From positions 186,001 through 250,000 of the forward strand of contig JABYQS010000012.1 of the NCBI GenBank assembly GCA_022592435.1: a stretch of DNA of 64,000 nucleotides, written 5' to 3'. The notes under the pieces are model-generated. The model was given only the letters and a program-made list of their open reading frames with translations. It searched no databases and had not been told where the DNA came from. Below, piece after piece: positions 58,394-64,000 of the stretch (position 1 is its first letter; the number at the start of each line of letters is the position of its first letter). The stretch comes from Cerioporus squamosus (lineage: Eukaryota > Basidiomycota > Agaricomycetes > Polyporales > Polyporaceae). A program made the position numbers and the translations under genes.

Positions 58394-61300
58394 TCAATCA
58401 AGCTCATCCAGAGCATACCAATACGCGGCCTCGTCCACATCCGGTGTGAGCATCTTCCACTTCGCCACCGGAACTGGAAGCGTGGCTGATGGTGGATTAT
58501 CATCGTCAGTAAAGTGGACATATCCTAAGGGCACAGACGACCAAACACCCACCTTGGATGCCGTTGTCATTCCGATACGCAACCATGCTCCACTTCTCCT
58601 TCCGCATCCTCTCGACGCGCCTCCTGCTCAGCCGGAACCGGACGCACGTCTGGTACTGGACGTACTCCTGCGCCGTCAGAACGAAGAACGTCCCCGGGGT
58701 CGGAGTCGGCTTCCCCTCAAAGATGCCCCGCATGTTCCCGATCACGTCTGCGGCGGCCATCTTGTCCGACCGGTAGAACAGCAGCTGCGTGACCGGCTCA
58801 AACGGCGAGGAGAACGTGAACGGATTCGGCATGAAGCGCGTGGCTTGCTTCACTGGGGCTTCCCACACAGCGATGTCGCCGGCCTCGTTCGAGAAGTCGT
58901 TGGGGAGGATGGCAGCGATTGGGAAGGGGATGGCGTAGTACGCGGTGGCGATGATCGTCTCGAAGTCGACAAGCCATGGATCGGTGCGCACGGGGCGTGG
59001 GGCCACGCGCTCGGTACTGCAGCGAACGGGGATAGGGTACTCGGCGTTGAACGGAACGATGTTCGAGACCATGCGTCCACTGAGGATGCGACCGAGGAAC
59101 TCTGAGAGCCAGTGTGCGGGGTAGCCGACGCGGTGGAGGTGGATCGTAAGGCCGAAGAACGCGACTAGGTTGTGAGGCAGGCGGACATTGCAGGGCGGCG
59201 GCTTGGTCCGACCAGGTAGGAACGTGTTAAAGAGCATGCGCGTGAGCCAAGTAGTGAGCTCGTCGCGTGTGGCGAGCTCCGACAGCGGCCGCGGAAGCGT
59301 GCTAGGTCCGAGTACCATGTGGCCGTTCACGGCACTGGCGTCGATGACCTTGCAGCCCAGGTAGCGTGGTAGCTCTTCTATGCGAAGTAGCGTATAGCTG
59401 AGAGACTGTTGTCAGTGCGTCGGGCATGCTGCGAGAACAGCGGACGTACGTGTGCACGAATTCTTGGTCATCCTTCCAAACAGGCGTGTTCAGGAGCGAG
59501 TTCGAGGCGACGGCCGCTTGCTGATCGTCTTGCAGGTTAGGAACAATGTACAGGATGGTGCCCAGGGGACCGTGCGTGTAATCCCTACCACAACACTAAG
59601 TTCAGTCCTCCGCTGAGAGGATAGCAGTTCAGAGGATGTAATACTCACGGGACATTGCTCAGCCACATTCTGAGATATTTCCGGGGGAACTCAGGCGGAC
59701 GCGTGGTGTCGCCTTTGAACCTCATCTTCGCGAGCTCTTCAGACAGACCGCCGCAGATGAACTCCAGAGTGAGGTGCGTTCCGAGAGTATCCAGAGCCGC
59801 TGCAACTTCATCGAAGAATGTGCTGCAGACGTCCCACCCGAGCGTGTCTACGGCGAGCTGCGTACCAGGTCGGCTGCGCTCGTTCCATCGGTGGAGCTGA
59901 TTGATGGTGTCGAACATGTTGAGCCTCATGTCGGGGTATCCATCGCCTCCTGGGAAGTATTCAGGGTCTTCGTAGTTACGATCCTGCGCACGGAGTTTGG
60001 TAAGGACAGTAAGGATGGGTACCAAACAACTCACGAAGATGGTGATGTTCGGCTTCCAGTCGTTCTCTATATGAGAGACTACCTGGATGTTCGTACAGTC
60101 AGCACACCACTGAATTCATTTTGAGCCACCACGCAGTCTCACCTTTCTCTTGACAGAGTCAGTTATCTTTCCGCTTCCCGTCACCTGCGTCCATGCGACG
60201 TTGAACCCGGGATGCTGACCGCGTGACTCCGCTGGAGGCAGGAAGACCTTCGTGATGTCGTACCAGTTGACCTCGCGGGTGTATGCGTTCCCTCCTCGCG
60301 TCCTCTTCTCCAATATGTCCACAAACTTCTCGATGTTCGCTCTGATATTGCTACGCGCTGTGGTGACGGACTCCCCGGACGCCACGAGGCCCGTTTGCGC
60401 AAGCTCCGCGTCCGACATATTCAAGAGGTACATCTTGATTCCCTGTCGTTTCGCAGCCCGGGTTGCCTCCAGGGACTTCTGGAACTCTGGACTTGCACCG
60501 GGCATTATCGACCCGGACGGCATGTCAGGGCGATCGAAGACGTCCATGTTCTGGTGGGCCTGCAGCATCTTGCGGGTGGACTTGGATGAGGTCAACCAGA
60601 AATCGAGCACGTCCAAGACGGCAGGGATCGTGTCCGAGACGACGTGTATGTATGCAGGGAGGTTGGGGTTGGGAGACGTGATCTGCACCTTAAGGTCCTT
60701 CAGCAGCGCTTGCAACCTGAGGAGTAACTAGAGTGAGTAGACGTCGCATGCGAGTGAGGGGACGGGTCACGGAACCTGTCATAGCAGTATGGGGGCATGA
60801 CAGCGCCGCAGAAGATATACATGAGCGTCGCCTTTATCTCCGTCTTAGCAGTCGCGTCGCTCGTGTGGTTGAGCTGGTCCAGTAGGAGGAATATACAGAG
60901 ATCGCGTGCGAGAGTAGCCGCGTGAATGTCTAGGAGCGTCAAGTGCGCACGGAATACGCCCCGCTTCGCCTCTGGTAATTTGCTGTACGTCGAAGATAGC
61001 CCACACAGGGTGCTCATGACATGACGAGCTGGGCCAAGGTTCGGTTGAGTTGGAGAGGATGTTTTCCATGGATACATAGACACTCACCGTCGCCCACGCC
61101 GCCAAACAAGAACGCAACTTGGCCGAGCTGCTCGATCGACAGTTTCTGGAAGTTTACAGGGCAGTCCTTGCTAGAACCCCAGCCCACGGTGAGGTCAATC
61201 AGGTCGTCGCTACCGATCTACGTGCAAGCTGACTGTCGGATCACAGAACCAACATATCGGCTTCCAAGCAACCTACTGGGAAGAACTCCTTCGTATGATC

Positions 61301-62018
61301 CCTGAAAAACAACTCAATGCCAGATCGTTGCTTGCAGGAATGGACTTACAATGGCTTGAAGAACAGAGGGAGTCGCGACAGGGCTCCGAGGGACTCCTCC
61401 CTCTTTTCCGCGAAGAGCTGTGCCTCCGCCTTTGTTGCCTCCCATTCGCCCCAGACACCGTCCAACGCTGCCTTCGTGACGTCGTTCGCGGTCCTGAATG
61501 CGATTCCCCGGAGTTCATCTATGTCGTTCATGCGAGAGCAGTACTCGGTGATTTGGATGGTCCCAGAACGAGCTCCGTAGCTGAGAGCCTTCGCGAGACG
61601 GTTGGACAGTCGTGCCACGAGGTCGGTCTTTGCCGCTGGGTCTGTTTTCAGGAGTCGTGAAGCACGCACAACTGCATCAACGCATCCTAGGTAGTCCCCA
61701 ATCTCGAAGAGGGCGGCACTGAGGTTTGATGGATAGACTGGGTTGCTCTGGTCCGCTTTCTCTGCCTACGATGAGCACGCGAGATGTGAGCCACCCGATG
61801 TTGTGACAAGAACAGCAAAAGCCAGTCAGTTCCGACAGTCATGGCTTCATGCAAAAGGTAACACCATACCTGAGCGTAGAGTTTGGACGCCCTGAACCCT
61901 CGTCACCATCACAGCAGAACAAAGAGCGGGTGCTAGGTGTCCGTACGTACCGTTCCATGGCGCCTGCCTTAAACAACTCATTGCCCTTTTGTTTCAGCAC
62001 TGCAGCGTGCTTCGACAT
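58394..62018 (-). CDS. TPR + DUF4470 protein, paralog F (intact by eye)
   Basis: Exon 1 (61951-62018) is MSKHAAVLKQKGNELFKAGA. The micro-exon (61870-61891) is ASKLYAQ. Exon 3 has AEKADQSNPVYPSNLSAALF and ARLSNRLAKALSYG, and ends LPLFFKPL. A mini-exon DHTKEFFP leads to IGSDDLIDLTVGWG and DUF4470 (LGQVAFLFGGVGDG / RHVMSTLCGL ... HLTLLDIHAATLARDLCIFL ... LMYIFCGAVMPPYCYDR). Then come YIHVVSDTIPAVLDVLDFWL, ICGGLSEELAKMRFKGDTTR, RKYLRMWLSNVP, VRLPHNLVAFFGLTIHLHRV, VRTDPWLVDFETIIATAYYA and RLSRRRVERMRKEKW. The last exon is ATLPVPVAKWKMLTPDVDEA, ending YWYALDELD. No frameshift was found. This is the best reference copy of the family, roughly 950-1000 aa with about a dozen introns. It has the long C-terminal type shared with B and C. 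Confidence 0.85.
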
Positions 62019-63428
62019 ATCAGTCTCTCTGAACCGGAAACAGTGTCTGGCAGAGGAAACTTGGGGGAGGGATGATGGTGGACAAGACGAGGTCGTTCTT
62101 TGTTCCCTCGACGCGCCTAGCATCAGACGCCCGCCTCACGTCCCGAGTGACCGAGCTGGATCCTACAGATCCGGCATTGACCATGCTGCACGGACTTCTG
62201 GGCATCGGCGTACATGTGGTAGATCTTGAACCTGGTTCTGGAGGTACGTGGTCCCACGATCAGAACTGTGTTGTAGATGATTCCAAGACCGTCGACTCGG
62301 ACAGGCTTCCATCCAATGTCCTTGTCGAATCAGCAATGGCAGTCGCACTTGGCGCGGATCTCTACCTGAAGAGTTGCTCATGTTAAGTGAAACGAGTACT
62401 GTACACGTTGCTGAACATCTATCGCACATCAGGTTGACAGAGGACTCGGGGACTACTCACCAGCATCCGCGTTGTCGTGTAGGCACGGCGACGACCGATC
62501 GTGCCCCGGATCCCCTCCTGCTATGCATATCTAAAATGAGCCCGGAAGAGGTGCAAATTGGAAACTCAGTTTCCCTACGCCACGATGATCAGGACCTTTG
62601 TCGTTGCGGTAATGGAAAGGTCAGGGATGCCAGCGCGAAGGATCGACAAAACTGCGGTTCATTGGAGAGCTGAACATGTGCTCCTGAGAGCGACAGAAGA
62701 TGTAGAGGATCCTTGTGTACATCCTTTGGAATGCGGACGGAACCTGAGACGGTCGGGTCAGCTAAGCTCAGGACTCGACCATGACAGGATACGTACATGA
62801 ACAACTATTTTCTGCGGATACCGTATCGCTGCGAACCTGTCACCAGTCAATCTGTTGTCGGTGGACGAAAGGGTGAGGATCTCCCCTGAAACCGATGTAT
62901 CCGCCAATCGTCGTAGAGTTCGTCGTCATACTGGCGATCGGCGAGCTCATGCGCGAAACGGCGACGTTTGAACCCACCTCAACTGTCCCGTGCGCAGCAC
63001 AACCCTCGTGCGCAAATATCACCCTGACACCATGTCCTCCAAGACGCGGTCACAATCCTTGCGGCCCTCCGACTTGTTGAAGTCTGCAAGGTCAGAGGAC
63101 TCCTTTGCGGCGATGCCGAACGACAAGAACGAGATGCAGCCGTGTTGCAGGCTCAAATAATATCAAAACCGCATTGGCAGAGCATACCAGACGTTCCGAG
63201 AATCAGAAAAAAGCATAGGATTGCGTGGCGGAGGAGGTGGTGGTGGTCAAGACTCAATGCCGGGAAGGGCGCTCGAGTCTTAGCGCGGGTGGTCGCGTGT
63301 CACGTGCAGCATGCGACGCGTCTTGTCGCTGTCAGCATCGGTGTCGTCGCCGCCTTCGACAGCGACCACGCGTCCATCTTGCTACATATCACCGTTTCAC
63401 TCGTTCTAGCTCTTACACGCGCAGTACA
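62019..63428. other. 1.4-kb intergenic region between divergent genes
   Basis: Lies between the start of paralog F (-) and the start of the last gene (+). Short frames on both strands lack support. A TCACGTGCA E-box-like site occurs near 63300, about 130 bp before the last gene's ATG. Confidence 0.45.
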
Positions 63429-64000
63429 ATGTCGACGCAATCAACGCGGCTCCGAACCTCCACGCGTGCCAGGAAGGCTCCTCCCAGTTCGGGGGCGCAG
63501 GGCTCGAAGTACTTCAACAGGAAGGGCCGGAAGGCCAAAAAGGCAGAGGAAGAGGACGAGCTTACCGAACCTGAAGTGGATGAAGACTATGCCCATGAGG
63601 AGGATCAGGACGCGTCAGACACTGAGTCGCTGCACAGCGACGCACTGGACGACGAAGACGACTTCGAAACCAGCAAGAGCAGCAAGAAGCGGAAACGCGC
63701 ATCCGCGTCGCCACAGAAGACGCCATCCAAGCGGACCCCGAAGAAGAGTCAAGAGAGGAAGAAGTCGTCGGGCTCCGGCTCTACTACGAAGAAGCGCAAA
63801 ACCAAGGGCAGTGAGGATGAGAGCGAGTTGGAGTTGGAGTTGGAAGATGGGCAGGAGGTTGTGGGCTCTGTCGTGCAGGCTCCGAAGACGGGACGAGGTG
63901 AGCAACATGAGGTATATCACACCGGCGACTCCGTGCTGAAGAGTTGGCACCAGTACCACCTGGGCAGATATCCAAGAATACACTTGACTTCCTGGCAGAG
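63429..64000 (+). CDS. Basic/acidic low-complexity (nuclear-type) protein, N-terminal part only
   Basis: The ATG at 63429 opens a frame that stays open to the window edge. It starts MSTQSTRLRTSTRARKAPPS, continues GSKYFNRKGRKAKKAEEEDE and then an acidic region (DTESLHSDALDDEDDFE). A Lys/Ser/Pro-rich stretch (KRKRASASPQKTPSKRTPKK, a good nuclear localisation signal) and an ELELELEDGQE repeat follow. A GTGAGC donor occurs at about 63900 with an acceptor near 63998, so the visible end may be intronic. Composition suggests a nuclear DNA- or chromatin-associated protein. The domain that would name it lies beyond the window, so no function is assigned. Confidence 0.6.
   Translation, partial: MSTQSTRLRTSTRARKAPPSSGAQGSKYFNRKGRKAKKAEEEDELTEPEVDEDYAHEEDQDASDTESLHSDALDDEDDFETSKSSKKRKRASASPQKTPSKRTPKKSQERKKSSGSGSTTKKRKTKGSEDESELELELEDGQEVVGSVVQAPKTGRGEQHEVYHTGDSVLKSWHQYHLGRYPRIHLTSWQ

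Noticed and set aside
1..64000. tRNA, rRNA or CRISPR features
   Set aside because: No cloverleaf with matching A and B boxes, no rRNA-like conserved stretch and no regularly spaced direct repeats were found by eye; a tRNAscan-type search was not possible.

Overview
The window looks like nuclear DNA of a basidiomycete, most likely an Agaricomycete and probably Polyporales. Genes are dense with many short introns (about 50-65 nt, GT..AG). They include families typical of that group: DUF6533 membrane proteins, F-box paralog clusters, Clp1-like proteins and TPR/DUF4470 proteins. No rRNA, tRNA, CRISPR or bacterial operon structure was seen.

Layout. 1-1.9 kb: an uncharacterised protein running into a haloacid-dehalogenase-like domain cut by the window edge (-). 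2.4-4.1 kb: DUF6533 membrane protein (-). 5.9-7.9 kb: SLX1 endonuclease (+). 8.8-9.4 kb: unrecognised small multi-exon gene (+). 10-14.5 kb: SAP-domain protein (-) with a 934-nt intron holding a ~600-bp repeat. 14.5-18.1 kb: no gene. 18.2-19.5 kb: Clp1-like protein (+). 20.5-21.05 kb: two abutting terminal-inverted-repeat elements. 21.6-27.8 kb: three F-box paralogs (-), one split by a 721-bp solo LTR with a 5-bp target duplication. 29.4-30.5 kb: second Clp1-like gene (+). 30.9 kb: 188-bp MITE flanked by TA. 31.7-33.0 kb: FAD-dependent oxidoreductase (-).

From 33.6 to 62.0 kb the window is dominated by six paralogs of one TPR + DUF4470 protein. Two are on + (A, B) and four on - (C-F), and they converge on an acetyl-CoA synthetase gene (42.6-45.3 kb, +). 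All six begin with a 68-nt exon and a 22-nt micro-exon. B is a pseudogene with a nonsense codon, a 29-bp tandem duplication and a large internal deletion. E has a nonsense mutation that also creates a splice donor. C carries the second copy of the ~600-bp repeat in its second intron. The TPR domain keeps the dicarboxylate-clamp residues used to bind EEVD-type chaperone tails, and three paralogs end in EELD or DELD. The window ends in the first exon of an acidic/basic nuclear-type protein.

Many otherwise conserved genes (ACS, SLX1, SAP, Clp1-like 2, copies A, C and E) are broken by single-base indels that mostly fall in homopolymer runs. This pattern suggests consensus errors in the assembly more than real decay. 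Gene spans below are therefore given across the frameshifts, and intron positions were placed by eye from paralog comparison and splice consensus.
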